From positions 62,001 to 126,000 of the forward strand of contig NZ_CP093340.1 in assembly GCF_022637415.1 (NCBI RefSeq): a stretch of 64,000 nt of DNA, in the 5' to 3' direction. The notes below the pieces were generated by a model. That model worked only from the letters and a program-made list of their open reading frames with translations. It was not told where the DNA came from and did not search any database. Each line of letters opens with the position of its first letter. Within the stretch, counting starts at the first letter, position 1. Position numbers and translations under genes: made by a program. This document shows positions 1-8,336 of the stretch, in pieces. This DNA comes from Luteimonas sp. S4-F44. GTDB lineage: Bacteria; Pseudomonadota; Gammaproteobacteria; Xanthomonadales; Xanthomonadaceae.

Positions 1-532
1 GCAGATCGAGCGCGAAGCCCGTCCAGTCCGCGCTCACGTACATGCGTTCCTCGTGGCCACTGGAGAAGGTGTTGTTGTCGTCGCACTCCCACTGCGCGCT
101 CATCGTCAGCAGGTCCTCGACGGTCGTCGCGTCCTTGAACGCGCCGGGGTGGGCCGGCCGGCGGTCGGGAAAGAAGCCCAGCACCGGGGCCCGGACATCG
201 GCGATCAGGCCGCGATCGATCGCCGCGCCCACCAGCAACGCGGTCACGCTCTTGGTCAGCGAGCGGGTGTCGTGCAGCGTGCTGCGATCGGCACCGTCGA
301 AGTAGGCCTCGTGGATCAACGCGCCACGGTGGACGACCAGCACGCTGGTGGTGTCGGGCGCCGCGCCTGCGTTGATCGCGGCATCGAGCGCCGCGAGCTT
401 TGCGGCGTCCCAGCCCAGACGGACGGGATCGGCGACCGGCCAGCCGTCGTCCAGCGCCGGGGGCGATGCGGCGGCGGTGGACAGCGGACAGGCGAGGGCG
501 GCCAGCAGAAGCAGGCGCGGCAGGATGGACAT
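1..532 (-). CDS. Serine hydrolase, beta-lactamase family (3' part outside window)
   Basis: An uninterrupted minus-strand frame begins at the ATG at 530-532 and runs off the left edge, giving about 177 residues. The first 22 residues form a signal peptide (MSILPRLLLLAALACPLSTA). Around residue 93 is SLTK, matching the SxxK nucleophile motif of class C beta-lactamase/DD-peptidase folds, in the context DTRSLTKSVTALLVGAAID. The family (Pfam Beta-lactamase) includes esterases, peptidases and true beta-lactamases. The YxN and KTG-type motifs needed to tell these apart would lie in the missing part. The protein is probably periplasmic. It is transcribed divergently from oleD. Substrate cannot be inferred. 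Confidence 0.8.
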   Translation of the reverse strand, partial: MSILPRLLLLAALACPLSTAAASPPALDDGWPVADPVRLGWDAAKLAALDAAINAGAAPDTTSVLVVHRGALIHEAYFDGADRSTLHDTRSLTKSVTALLVGAAIDRGLIADVRAPVLGFFPDRRPAHPGAFKDATTVEDLLTMSAQWECDDNNTFSSGHEERMYVSADWTGFALDL

Positions 533-702
533 CGTCGGCACTCCGTTCGGGGAGCGGCCAGCCCACCAGAGCGGCGGATGAAGTGCCCGGTGGCGGGATG
601 AAGGTTTCTGAAGGGCTTGCCGATTAAGCGCTTGCACGCGCCTGCGTCGCCAGTCCGGCAGGCGCCCGCTATCGTGTGCGCTCCTCAAGCGTGGAGCGCG
701 AC

Positions 703-1722
703 ATGCAGATCCTGGTCACCGGCGGCGGCGGCTTTCTCGGGCAGGCCCTGTGCCGCGGCCTGGTCGCGCGCGGCCACACGGTCTCCAGCTTCAACCGCGG
801 TCACTATCCCGAACTCGAGGCGCTGGGCGTGCGCCAGATCCGTGGCGACCTTGCCGACCGCGACGCCGTGCGCGCGGCGGCGGCCGGCATGGATGCGCTC
901 TTCCACAACGCCGCCAAGGCCGGCGCGTGGGGCGACTACGACAGCTACCACCAGGCCAACGTCGTCGGCACCCAGCACGTGCTCGACGCCTGCCGGGCGC
1001 AGGGCGTCGGCCGGCTGGTCTACACCTCCACACCGAGCGTCACTCATCGCGCCACGCACCCGGTCGAAGGCGGCACGGCCGACACTGTGCCCTACGGCGA
1101 GGGGTTCAAGGCGCCGTACGCGGCGACCAAGGCGATCGCCGAGCGCGCCGTGCTGGCGGCCAACGGCCCGGAGCTGGCGACGGTTGCGCTGCGACCGCGG
1201 CTGATCTGGGGGCCGGGCGACCAGCAACTCCTGCCGCGCCTGGTCGAGCGGGCTCGCGCCGGCCGCCTGCGCTTCGTCGGCGATGGCGAGAACCGCATCG
1301 ACACCACCTATATCGACAACGCCGCGCAGGCGCACTTCGACGCCTTCGCGCATTTGGCGCCGGGCGCGGCCTGCGCGGGCCGGGCGTACTTCATCAGCAA
1401 CGGTGAGCCGACCACGGTCCGCTGGATCATCAACGCGCTGCTCGAGGCGGCCGGTGCACCGCCGGTGCGCAAGACGATCCCGTTCCGCGCGGCGTATGCG
1501 GTGGGCGCGATGTGCGAAACGCTGTGGCCGCTGTTGCGCCTGTCCGGCGAGCCGCCGATGACCCGTTTCCTCGCCGAACAGCTGAGCACCGCGCATTGGT
1601 ACGACATGGCGCCAGCGACGCGGGACTTCGGCTATCAGCCCGCTGTGTCCCTTCACGACGGACTCATCCGGCTGAAAGATTCGCTGGAATCGTCGGCGCG
1701 CCATCACCTGATCGCGACCTGA
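703..1722 (+). CDS. oleD: NAD(P)-dependent 2-alkyl-3-oxoalkanoate reductase-like SDR (OleD type)
   Basis: A 339-residue extended short-chain dehydrogenase/reductase. It opens with the Rossmann signature GGGGFLGQ (residues 7-14) and has the catalytic YAATK (YxxxK) and the upstream serine in YTSTPS. The overall sequence resembles OleD of Xanthomonas, which reduces the beta-keto acid made by OleA during long-chain olefin synthesis. The alternative is a generic 3-beta-HSD-like epimerase. I chose the ATG at 703 over the in-frame GTG at 676 because GGAG sits at 693-696 and family members start with [10 protein letters not shown]. The neighbour to the left is on the opposite strand, so no oleABC genes directly precede it here. 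Confidence 0.82.
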   Translation: MQILVTGGGGFLGQALCRGLVARGHTVSSFNRGHYPELEALGVRQIRGDLADRDAVRAAAAGMDALFHNAAKAGAWGDYDSYHQANVVGTQHVLDACRAQGVGRLVYTSTPSVTHRATHPVEGGTADTVPYGEGFKAPYAATKAIAERAVLAANGPELATVALRPRLIWGPGDQQLLPRLVERARAGRLRFVGDGENRIDTTYIDNAAQAHFDAFAHLAPGAACAGRAYFISNGEPTTVRWIINALLEAAGAPPVRKTIPFRAAYAVGAMCETLWPLLRLSGEPPMTRFLAEQLSTAHWYDMAPATRDFGYQPAVSLHDGLIRLKDSLESSARHHLIAT

Positions 1723-1779
1723 CCGGGCATACGGTGGGGCCCGCAGCCGCTACTGGCCGAATCCCACCAGGAGACCACC

Positions 1780-1938
1780 ATGCTCAGATATGCCGTCATC
1801 TTCCTCGTCGTCGCCATCATCGCCGGTGTTCTCGGCTTCAGCGGCGTGGCCGGTGCCGCCACCAATATCGCTTGGATCCTGTTTGTGGTGTTCCTGATCC
1901 TGGCTGTGATCTCGATGCTGCGTGGACGAGGGGTCTGA
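1780..1938 (+). CDS. DUF1328 small inner-membrane protein
   Basis: A 52-residue protein with two hydrophobic stretches, about residues 4-24 and 29-47, separated by a short G/A-rich turn ([11 protein letters not shown]). The length, the [20 protein letters not shown] opening and the ISMLRGR ending are typical of the DUF1328/YtjA family of short membrane proteins of unknown function. AGGAG at 1769-1773 is a good ribosome-binding site. A strong hairpin terminator follows 25 bases after the stop, so it is probably transcribed alone or as the end of the oleD transcript. Confidence 0.88.
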   Translation: MLRYAVIFLVVAIIAGVLGFSGVAGAATNIAWILFVVFLILAVISMLRGRGV

Positions 1939-1963
1939 CGCCCCGACCGCATCGTCGCGATGA

Positions 1964-1996
1964 CGCAAAAGGCCCGCCACCGGCGGGCCTTTTGCG
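1964..1996. terminator. Bidirectional-looking intrinsic terminator
   Basis: A perfect 15-bp stem (left arm 1964-1978, right arm 1982-1996) encloses a 3-base loop. The base of the stem contains AAAA on the left and TTTT on the right, so it could act in either direction. It separates the DUF1328 gene from ubiJ. Confidence 0.8.
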
Positions 1997-2042
1997 TTGC
2001 GGCGCGAGCGCTGCGGCCTGGGCCCGACGCTACAATCGGGCC

Positions 2043-2687
2043 ATGGCCGACCTTCCGTTCTCTCCGTTCTCCCTGCTCAAGCCGATGGCCGGCCGCGCGC
2101 TGGAGACCGCGCTCAACCGCGCGATCGCGCTCGATGCCGACACCGGGGCGGCGCTGCGCGCGCTCGACGGCCAGCAGATCGCCCTCGCGCTGAGCGCGCC
2201 GCCGCTGGCGCTGACCCTGCGCGTGGACGGCGACCGCCTGCGCGTAGGCCCGGTCGATCCGGAGGTCGAGGCCCACCTGTCGGTGCGGACCACGCTGGCC
2301 GGCGCACTCGGCCAGCTGCCGTTTCTGCGTCGCGGCGACGCGCCGCCGATCGGCCAGGTCCGGGTCTCGGGCGATGCCGAGCTCGCGCGCCGGCTGCAGC
2401 GCATGGCCGCGGGCTTTGATCCCGACTGGCAGCGCCCGTTCGTCGCCGTGCTTGGCGAGGTCGTCGGCGTGCAGGTCGCCAACGCCTTCGCCGCGGCCCT
2501 GCGCCAGGCACAGGACGTCGGCCGCAACCTGGCCCAGAGCGCGGCCGAGTACGTAACCGAGGAAACGCGCGATGTGGTGCCGCGCGCCGAACTCGACGCC
2601 TTTCACGACGATGTCGACGGCCTGCGCGACGACGTCGAGCGGCTCGCAGTGCGAGTGGCCCGGCTCGATCGCGGGACCGCCGCATGA
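2043..2687 (+). CDS. ubiJ: UbiJ, SCP2-domain ubiquinone biosynthesis accessory factor
   Basis: A 214-residue protein with an N-terminal SCP2-like lipid-binding region (about residues 15-115) and a C-terminal heptad-rich tail ([27 protein letters not shown]) likely to form a coiled coil, the usual UbiJ arrangement. UbiJ is known as a non-enzymatic scaffold that binds hydrophobic Q intermediates in the aerobic ubiquinone complex. Its stop codon overlaps the ATG of ubiB by four bases (ATGA). The usual upstream partner ubiE is not present in this window. The ATG at 2043 gives a normal length; the in-frame extension upstream crosses the terminator and was ignored. Confidence 0.9.
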   Translation: MADLPFSPFSLLKPMAGRALETALNRAIALDADTGAALRALDGQQIALALSAPPLALTLRVDGDRLRVGPVDPEVEAHLSVRTTLAGALGQLPFLRRGDAPPIGQVRVSGDAELARRLQRMAAGFDPDWQRPFVAVLGEVVGVQVANAFAAALRQAQDVGRNLAQSAAEYVTEETRDVVPRAELDAFHDDVDGLRDDVERLAVRVARLDRGTAA

Positions 2688-4366
2688 AGGGCCTGCTGCG
2701 CGCCTCGCGCATCGGCCGGGTGCTGTTGCGTTACCGGCTCGACGACCTGCTCGACGGCACGCCGGCCGAGCGCTGGCTGCGGCTGGCACGGCCGTTCGTG
2801 CCACGGGCCTCGACGGCGATCGCGGCGCAGTCGCGCGGTGCCCGGCTGCGACTGGCGCTGCAGGAGCTTGGGCCCATCTTCGTCAAGTTCGGGCAGATCC
2901 TTTCGACCCGTCGCGACATCGTGCCGCCGGACATCGTCGACGATCTGGCGCTGCTGCAGGACCGGGTGGCGCCGTTCGACGGCGCATTGGCGCAGGCGAT
3001 CGTCGAGCGCGAGCTGGCGATGCCGATCGCGCAGGCTTTCGTCGCCTTCGACCCGGTGCCGCTGGCCTCGGCGTCGATCGCGCAGGTGCACGCGGCGATG
3101 CTGCCCGGCACCGATGATGGCCCGCCGCGCGAGGTTGTGGTCAAGGTGCTGCGCCCGGGCATCGAAAAGCAGATTGCCGCCGACGTCGCCCTGCTGCGCA
3201 ATCTCGCCGCGCTGGTCGCGCGCACCCATCCCAACGCCGACAAGATCCGCCCGCGCGAGGTCGTGGCCGAGATCGAGAACACCCTCGCCGCCGAGCTCGA
3301 CCTGCAGCGCGAGGGCGCCAACGCCTCGGTGCTGCGCCGCTTCTGGGCGCAGTCGAGCGATCTCTATGTGCCGGCGCCGGTCTGGGAGCGCACCGCCCAA
3401 CGCGTGCTCACGCTCGAGCGCGTCTATGGCATTCCCAGCGACGACATCGCCGCGCTCGACGCGGCGGGCATCGACCGGTCCGCGCTGGCGGCCAAGGGCG
3501 TGCGGGTGTTCTACACCCAGGTCTTCCGCGACAACTTCTTCCATGCCGACGCGCACGCGGGCAACATCTGGGTCGATCCCGAGCGCACGACCAATCCGCG
3601 CTTCATCGCGCTCGACTTCGGCATCATGGGCCAGCTCTCGCGCGAGGATCAGTACTACCTCGCCGAGAACTTCATGGCGATCTTCCGGCGCGACTATCGC
3701 CGCATCGCCGAACTGCACGTGCAGGCGGGCTGGATGCCGGCGCATCTGCGCATCGACGAGCTCGAGGCGGCGGTGCGTGCGGTGTGCGAGCCGTACTTCA
3801 CCCGCCCCCTGTCGGAGATCTCGCTGGGCGAGGTGCTGGGCAAGCTGTTCCGCACCGCGCAGCGCTATGAGCTGACGCTGCAGCCGCAGCTGATCCTGCT
3901 GCAGAAGACCCTGCTGAGCATCGAAGGCATCGGCCGGCTGCTCGACCCGAAGCTCGACATCTGGGCCGTCGCCCGCCCGGTGCTCGAGCGCATCCTCGTC
4001 GAGCGCTACAGCCCGCCGCGGTTGCTGCGCGAGTTCCGCGATCGCCTGCCCGAGCTGGTCACCCGCGCGCCGGAAATGCCGCAACTACTGCACACCTGGC
4101 TCAAGCAGCAGGTCGAGGGCCGGCACGAACTGCGCATGCGCTCCGATGACCTGGCGATGCTGACCACGACGATGCAGGGCATGCAGCGGCGGGTGGTCGC
4201 AGCGATCCTCGGCGTGGGCCTGTTGATCGTCGCGGCGGTGCTCTACGCGCTCGAGGCCGGCGGCCCACGCGTCGTCGGCGTGCCGGTCGCGACCTGGGTC
4301 GCGGGTATCGGCGGTGTCTGGGCCCTGCTCGCCGCTTGGCCGCGGCGCGGGCGCGTGCTGCGCTAG
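2684..4366 (+). CDS. ubiB: UbiB, ubiquinone biosynthesis kinase-like ATPase
   Basis: A 560-residue member of the ABC1/ADCK/UbiB atypical kinase family. The diagnostic KxGQ motif is at about residues 67-72 (FVKFGQ), followed by STRRD and P-rich positions. The alanine-rich loop ([11 protein letters not shown]), the catalytic region ([10 protein letters not shown]) and the metal-binding DFG (LDFGIMG) are all visible. Two hydrophobic segments near residues 500-550 anchor it to the inner membrane, as in E. coli UbiB. It is required for the hydroxylation stage of ubiquinone synthesis. It is translationally coupled to ubiJ through ATGA. Confidence 0.95.
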   Translation: MKGLLRASRIGRVLLRYRLDDLLDGTPAERWLRLARPFVPRASTAIAAQSRGARLRLALQELGPIFVKFGQILSTRRDIVPPDIVDDLALLQDRVAPFDGALAQAIVERELAMPIAQAFVAFDPVPLASASIAQVHAAMLPGTDDGPPREVVVKVLRPGIEKQIAADVALLRNLAALVARTHPNADKIRPREVVAEIENTLAAELDLQREGANASVLRRFWAQSSDLYVPAPVWERTAQRVLTLERVYGIPSDDIAALDAAGIDRSALAAKGVRVFYTQVFRDNFFHADAHAGNIWVDPERTTNPRFIALDFGIMGQLSREDQYYLAENFMAIFRRDYRRIAELHVQAGWMPAHLRIDELEAAVRAVCEPYFTRPLSEISLGEVLGKLFRTAQRYELTLQPQLILLQKTLLSIEGIGRLLDPKLDIWAVARPVLERILVERYSPPRLLREFRDRLPELVTRAPEMPQLLHTWLKQQVEGRHELRMRSDDLAMLTTTMQGMQRRVVAAILGVGLLIVAAVLYALEAGGPRVVGVPVATWVAGIGGVWALLAAWPRRGRVLR

Positions 4367-4402
4367 CCGTGTCGCGGGTACGCGCTCCTGCGCTCGCTCG
4401 CG

Positions 4403-5299
4403 TTACGACATCGCCGGTGGCGCCGGAAACGGCGTGTTGTCGGGAAGCGGGATGAACTCCGCATCGTCGGCGTCGGGCAGTTTCATCCGGCCAGCCGTCC
4501 AGTCCGCGGCCGCTTGTGCCAGACGCTCGCGCGAGGACGAGACGAAGTTCCAATAGATGAAGCGCTCGCCGACCGGCTCCCCGCCCAGCACCATCACCGT
4601 GGCCTGCTCGGCGGCGCGCACGCGCGATGCCGCCGCGCCCAGCACCAGCATCGTCCCGGCGCCGTAGCGCGCGCCGTCCAGTTCGACTGCGCCGGTGGCG
4701 ACGTAGAGGCCGCGTTCCCGGTAACCGCCTGGAATCTCCGCGACCGCGCCGGGGGCCAGGTCGAGGTGGGCGTAAAACAGCGGCGACAGCGTCTTGGCGC
4801 CCGCGTGCAGCCCGTAGGCGCTGCCGGCGATGAGATGACCGGTCACGCCCGCCTCGTCCCATTGCGGCAGGTCGTGCCCGGCGTGATGCGAGAACGCGGG
4901 CGCGATCTCCTCCTGCCCATCGGGCAACGCCACCCAGGCCTGGATGCCGTGCACGCGGTCGCCGTGCTGCCGCGCATGATCGAACCGCTCGCTGTGGGTG
5001 ATGCCGCTGCCGGCGGTCATCCAGTTGACCTCGTGCGGTTTGACCGCCTGGGCGTAGCCGAGGCTGTCGCGATGCATGATCTGGCCCGAGAACAGATAGC
5101 TCACGGTCGACAGGCCGATGTGCGGATGCGGACGGACATCGACGCTGCGATCGATGCCAGCGGGCAGGTCGACCGGGCCCATGTGGTCGAAGAACACGAA
5201 GGGCCCGATCATGCGTCGCTTGGCGAACGGCAGCACCCGGCCGACCGAGAAGCCGCCCCCCAGGTCGTGGCGGCGCTGGGGAATGATCATGTCGATCAT
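4403..5299 (-). CDS. Pirin family protein
   Basis: A 298-residue bicupin. The N-terminal cupin has RPHPHIGLSTVSYLFSG, giving the HxH metal ligands expected in pirins, followed by MHRDSLG and the conserved MTAGSGITHSE segment. The C-terminal cupin carries LVLGGEPVGERF. Pirins bind Fe and are reported as quercetinases or redox-sensing cofactors; the role here is not determinable. I chose the ATG at 5297-5299 (MIDMIIPQRRHD). A longer in-frame ORF begins 219 bases upstream but adds low-complexity sequence unlike the family. AGGACAG precedes the chosen start. Confidence 0.88.
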   Translation of the reverse strand: MIDMIIPQRRHDLGGGFSVGRVLPFAKRRMIGPFVFFDHMGPVDLPAGIDRSVDVRPHPHIGLSTVSYLFSGQIMHRDSLGYAQAVKPHEVNWMTAGSGITHSERFDHARQHGDRVHGIQAWVALPDGQEEIAPAFSHHAGHDLPQWDEAGVTGHLIAGSAYGLHAGAKTLSPLFYAHLDLAPGAVAEIPGGYRERGLYVATGAVELDGARYGAGTMLVLGAAASRVRAAEQATVMVLGGEPVGERFIYWNFVSSSRERLAQAAADWTAGRMKLPDADDAEFIPLPDNTPFPAPPAMS

Positions 5300-5531
5300 G
5301 CGGTCTGTCCTGATGGCGGAAGGGCGAGCATCGCATGCCCGCCATTGGCGGTGCGTCGCACCGTGCGCGGGCGCGACGCGGTGGGCCCGGATCACCGGCA
5401 TCGCGATGCAGACTCCGGTCCACGGGGCAGGGAATGATGCGCTGCCTGGGGCCGTTGGCCCGACGGCGTCACCGTTGGCCGGTGTTTCCGGGGGCGGGTG
5501 ACATGGGGCGCATTGCACCGGGCCCGGGTGA

Positions 5532-6341
5532 TCAGCCCAGACCGAAGAATGCCGCCGCGGTGGCCGTGGTCGCCTGCGCGGTCGCCTCGGGCGTTTCGTT
5601 CCGGTCGCGTGCGAGCTCGGCGACGATGTGCGGCAGGAACGCCGGCTCGTTGCGACGGTCCTTGGGCATGGGATCGAGCGTGCGTGGCAACAGATACGGC
5701 GCGTCGGTCTCCACCATCAGCCGATGCGCGGGGATGTTGGGCACCAGCTCGCGCAGGTGACGGCCGCGACGTTCGTCGCATAGCCAGCCGGTGATGCCGA
5801 TGTGCCAGTCGCGGTCGAGGCAGTCGAACAGTTCGCGCCGGCCGGCGGTGAAGCAGTGCACGACTGCCGGTCCGATCCGGCCCTCGAAGTCCTGCATGAT
5901 CGCGACGAAGTCGTCGTGCGCGTCGCGCTGGTGCAGGAACAGCGGCTTGGGCGTGCCGGCGGCGGCGAGATCGGCCGCGATCTGCAACTGGCGTTCGAAG
6001 GCGCGGCGTTGCGCCGGCCGTGGCGAGAAATCGCGGAAGTAGTCGAGCCCGCATTCGCCCACCGCCACCACTTCGGCGTGCGCATGCAGCGCGCGCAGTT
6101 CGGCGTCGCATTCCTCGGTGTACTCGGCCGCATGGTGCGGATGCACGCCGGCGGTCGCGTACAGCAGGCCCGGGTGCTGGCGCGCGAGTTCGAGCGCCTT
6201 GGGCGAGTGCTCGCGGCTGGCGCCGGTGACGATCATCCGGGTCACGCCGGCATCGCGCGCGCGCGCCAGCACGGCGTCGCGGTCGCGGTCGAAGCTGTCA
6301 TGGGTGAGATTGGCGCCGATGTCGATCAGGGGCGAGGTCAC
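5532..6341 (-). CDS. tatD: TatD family Mg-dependent deoxyribonuclease
   Basis: A 269-residue TIM-barrel metal hydrolase. Visible motifs in order are LIDIGANL (normally xDxHxH-like in relatives), GVHPHHAAE, VGECGLDYFRD, LFLHQRDAHDD, VVHCFTAG and METDAPYLLPR, matching the metal-site residues of TatD. The family acts as a 3'-5' exonuclease in DNA repair. I chose the GTG at 6339-6341, giving VTSPLIDIGANL, because it fits the family N-terminus and AAGG lies a few bases upstream. The in-frame ATG at 6371 is an alternative that adds ten residues. Confidence 0.88.
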   Translation of the reverse strand: MTSPLIDIGANLTHDSFDRDRDAVLARARDAGVTRMIVTGASREHSPKALELARQHPGLLYATAGVHPHHAAEYTEECDAELRALHAHAEVVAVGECGLDYFRDFSPRPAQRRAFERQLQIAADLAAAGTPKPLFLHQRDAHDDFVAIMQDFEGRIGPAVVHCFTAGRRELFDCLDRDWHIGITGWLCDERRGRHLRELVPNIPAHRLMVETDAPYLLPRTLDPMPKDRRNEPAFLPHIVAELARDRNETPEATAQATTATAAAFFGLG

Positions 6342-6433
6342 GCGCGAGCACCTTGGGAACGGGCTGCGCATTGTAGGCCGGCCCGCACATTTCGCCCGGC
6401 AGGTGCCGCGTGCCGGACGCGCGCGCGGGGCGT

Positions 6434-8200
6434 TCAGTTCGCCAACTGGCAGCTGGTCGGCCGGCTGCTCTCGAACAAGGCGCGGGTCGCCCACTCGGGA
6501 TGGTCGACGAACGGGTTGCGGTTGCCCTGGAAGCTGTAGACGACCTCGTTGCGTGCGCGCTCGGCGGCATCCGGCGGGTCGGCCTGGTGCCAGGCCAGCA
6601 GCGTCGACAACAGCCCCATGTAGGCCGGCGAGGCCGAGGTGCCGACGATGCGGCTGCGGTCGTCGGTCAGTTCCAGATCGGGCTCGGACTGGCCGGTCGA
6701 CGGATGCGTGCCGCCTTCGTAGCGGATCGCCATGTACAGCACCGCGCGCGCCATGTCGCCCTTGCGATGGCGCCAGACCTGGAAGCCGGCGTTGTCGGTC
6801 CAGTTCGAATTGCCTGGGAACGTGCCGGTGCCGCCGCCGACGCCGTGATTGGCCTCGGTTGCGCGCTCGCTACAGTTGGCCTGCGTGCCGCAATCAGCGA
6901 ACGGTTTGTTGCCGCGCGCGGCGTTGTGGTCGGTATCGGTGAGATAAAGCATGTGCGCGTCGGTGTGCGGCGCATGGGGCAGGCCTTTGTCGCCGGTCGC
7001 GCTCGGGAACCCCAGCGACTTGGGCCAGGTGTGCTCGCGGTTGTAGGTCAGCCCGCTGCCGGTGCCCGCGCGGCCCGATACCTTGGTGTAGCTGCGGTTG
7101 CGATAGGCGTCGAGGATGCGGCCCGGATCGTTGGGGTCCTCGTCGGCGATCTCCAGGATCGTCCAGGTGCTGGTGCCGCTGCCGCTGTAGGGATACGAGG
7201 TGTGGCCGCGGATCGTGGCGTGCAGCGAGCAGCGCAATTGCGCGGCGCTGCTGGTGTTGACGCGGGCGTAGTAGTCGCCGCCGCCGGTGCTGCTGCTGGC
7301 GACGGTGAACGCGACGCTGGCATCGCCGGCCGGCTGCCGCCCGTCGGCGTCATGGATCGCTGCGGCGCTGATGCTGAGCGTGCAGGCCTCGCCGCCATGC
7401 AACGCAGTGCCGGTCGACAATGCGAAGTGCGCGCCGCTGGTCGGGTGGTCGAGCGCGATCGTGCCCGAGGTCGCGCATTGCAGTGCGAACGCACCCGGCG
7501 ACAGCGTGACCGCTTCGCTGAAGTCCACCGACAGATCGCCGGCGGGCGGGAAATCGCCGGCCCCGGCTGCCGGGTTGGTTGCGACCACTGCCGGCGGCGT
7601 GCCCGGGCCTGCGTCGCTGCTGGCGAAGGTCTGGCCGGTATTGCAGGCGCCGAAGGTCTGCGGCGCCGACGGGGCCCAGTCGAAGTCCTCGGCGGTCGCG
7701 CCGCTGCCGGTGAGCTGCAGCGAGGTGCCGACCGGCGCCGACGCGCTCTCGGACACCGGCAGGTTGCGGCTGGACCACCCGGCGGCCGGGCCGTTGCCGG
7801 CGACGATCGTGCCTTCGTAGCTGATGAACTGCACGACTTTGCCGGCCGCATCGACGAGCGCGATGCCGTCGTTGGGGCCGTTCTGCAAGCCGTCGCGCGG
7901 GAAGCTCACCGTCGCGATCGATACCGCCGCCCCGCAACTGCGCGGCTGGCCGGCAGGGACCGCCACGTTGTTGTAGGTCGTCGCCGCAGTCGGCGTGTTG
8001 CTGCCGTTGTAGAGCCACAGCCGGTAACCGGCGAGGTTCTCGCCGGCGGTGGCGACGATCTCCACCGCCTCGCCGACATCGGCGCCTGCATTGTCGTAGT
8101 GCAGCTCGTTGACGAACACCTCGGCCTGAACGGCTGGGGCGACCAGCAGGGCGAGCAGCCACGCCGCGGTACGGGTGGGACGGGCAGGGCGACGGGACAT
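6434..8200 (-). CDS. Secreted endonuclease I family protein with lamin-tail and Ig-like domains
   Basis: A 588-residue exported protein. After a signal peptide ending at AVQA (residue about 25) comes a lamin-tail-like domain (VFVNELHYDNAGADVGEAVEIV), then an Ig-like Big_5 domain (about 200-300: VVATNPAAGAGDFPPAGDLSVDFSEAV), and a C-terminal endonuclease I module. The latter shows YNREHTWPKS, DAHMLYLTDTDHNAARGNKPF and VWRHRKGDMARAVLYMAIRY. The H and N residues of REHTWP and TDHN match the catalytic site of EndA/Vvn nucleases. It probably degrades extracellular DNA or RNA for nutrition. The ATG at 8200 was preferred to an in-frame GTG at 8215. Confidence 0.88.
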   Translation of the reverse strand: MSRRPARPTRTAAWLLALLVAPAVQAEVFVNELHYDNAGADVGEAVEIVATAGENLAGYRLWLYNGSNTPTAATTYNNVAVPAGQPRSCGAAVSIATVSFPRDGLQNGPNDGIALVDAAGKVVQFISYEGTIVAGNGPAAGWSSRNLPVSESASAPVGTSLQLTGSGATAEDFDWAPSAPQTFGACNTGQTFASSDAGPGTPPAVVATNPAAGAGDFPPAGDLSVDFSEAVTLSPGAFALQCATSGTIALDHPTSGAHFALSTGTALHGGEACTLSISAAAIHDADGRQPAGDASVAFTVASSSTGGGDYYARVNTSSAAQLRCSLHATIRGHTSYPYSGSGTSTWTILEIADEDPNDPGRILDAYRNRSYTKVSGRAGTGSGLTYNREHTWPKSLGFPSATGDKGLPHAPHTDAHMLYLTDTDHNAARGNKPFADCGTQANCSERATEANHGVGGGTGTFPGNSNWTDNAGFQVWRHRKGDMARAVLYMAIRYEGGTHPSTGQSEPDLELTDDRSRIVGTSASPAYMGLLSTLLAWHQADPPDAAERARNEVVYSFQGNRNPFVDHPEWATRALFESSRPTSCQLAN

Positions 8201-8336
8201 GGCGGTTCCGGGCACGGAGACGTGCCGACCTTAAGCGGCGCAGATGACGGTCGCCACCCGGGCCGACCCTTGGGCGTGGCGTGCGCCGGGGTTGCACGCC
8301 TATCGCGCGGCCGACCGGCCCGCTAGCCTGTGCGCC

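Noticed and set aside
2603..4084. Minus-strand open frame opposite ubiB
   Set aside because: Antisense shadow of ubiB; no recognisable domain and no ribosome-binding site.
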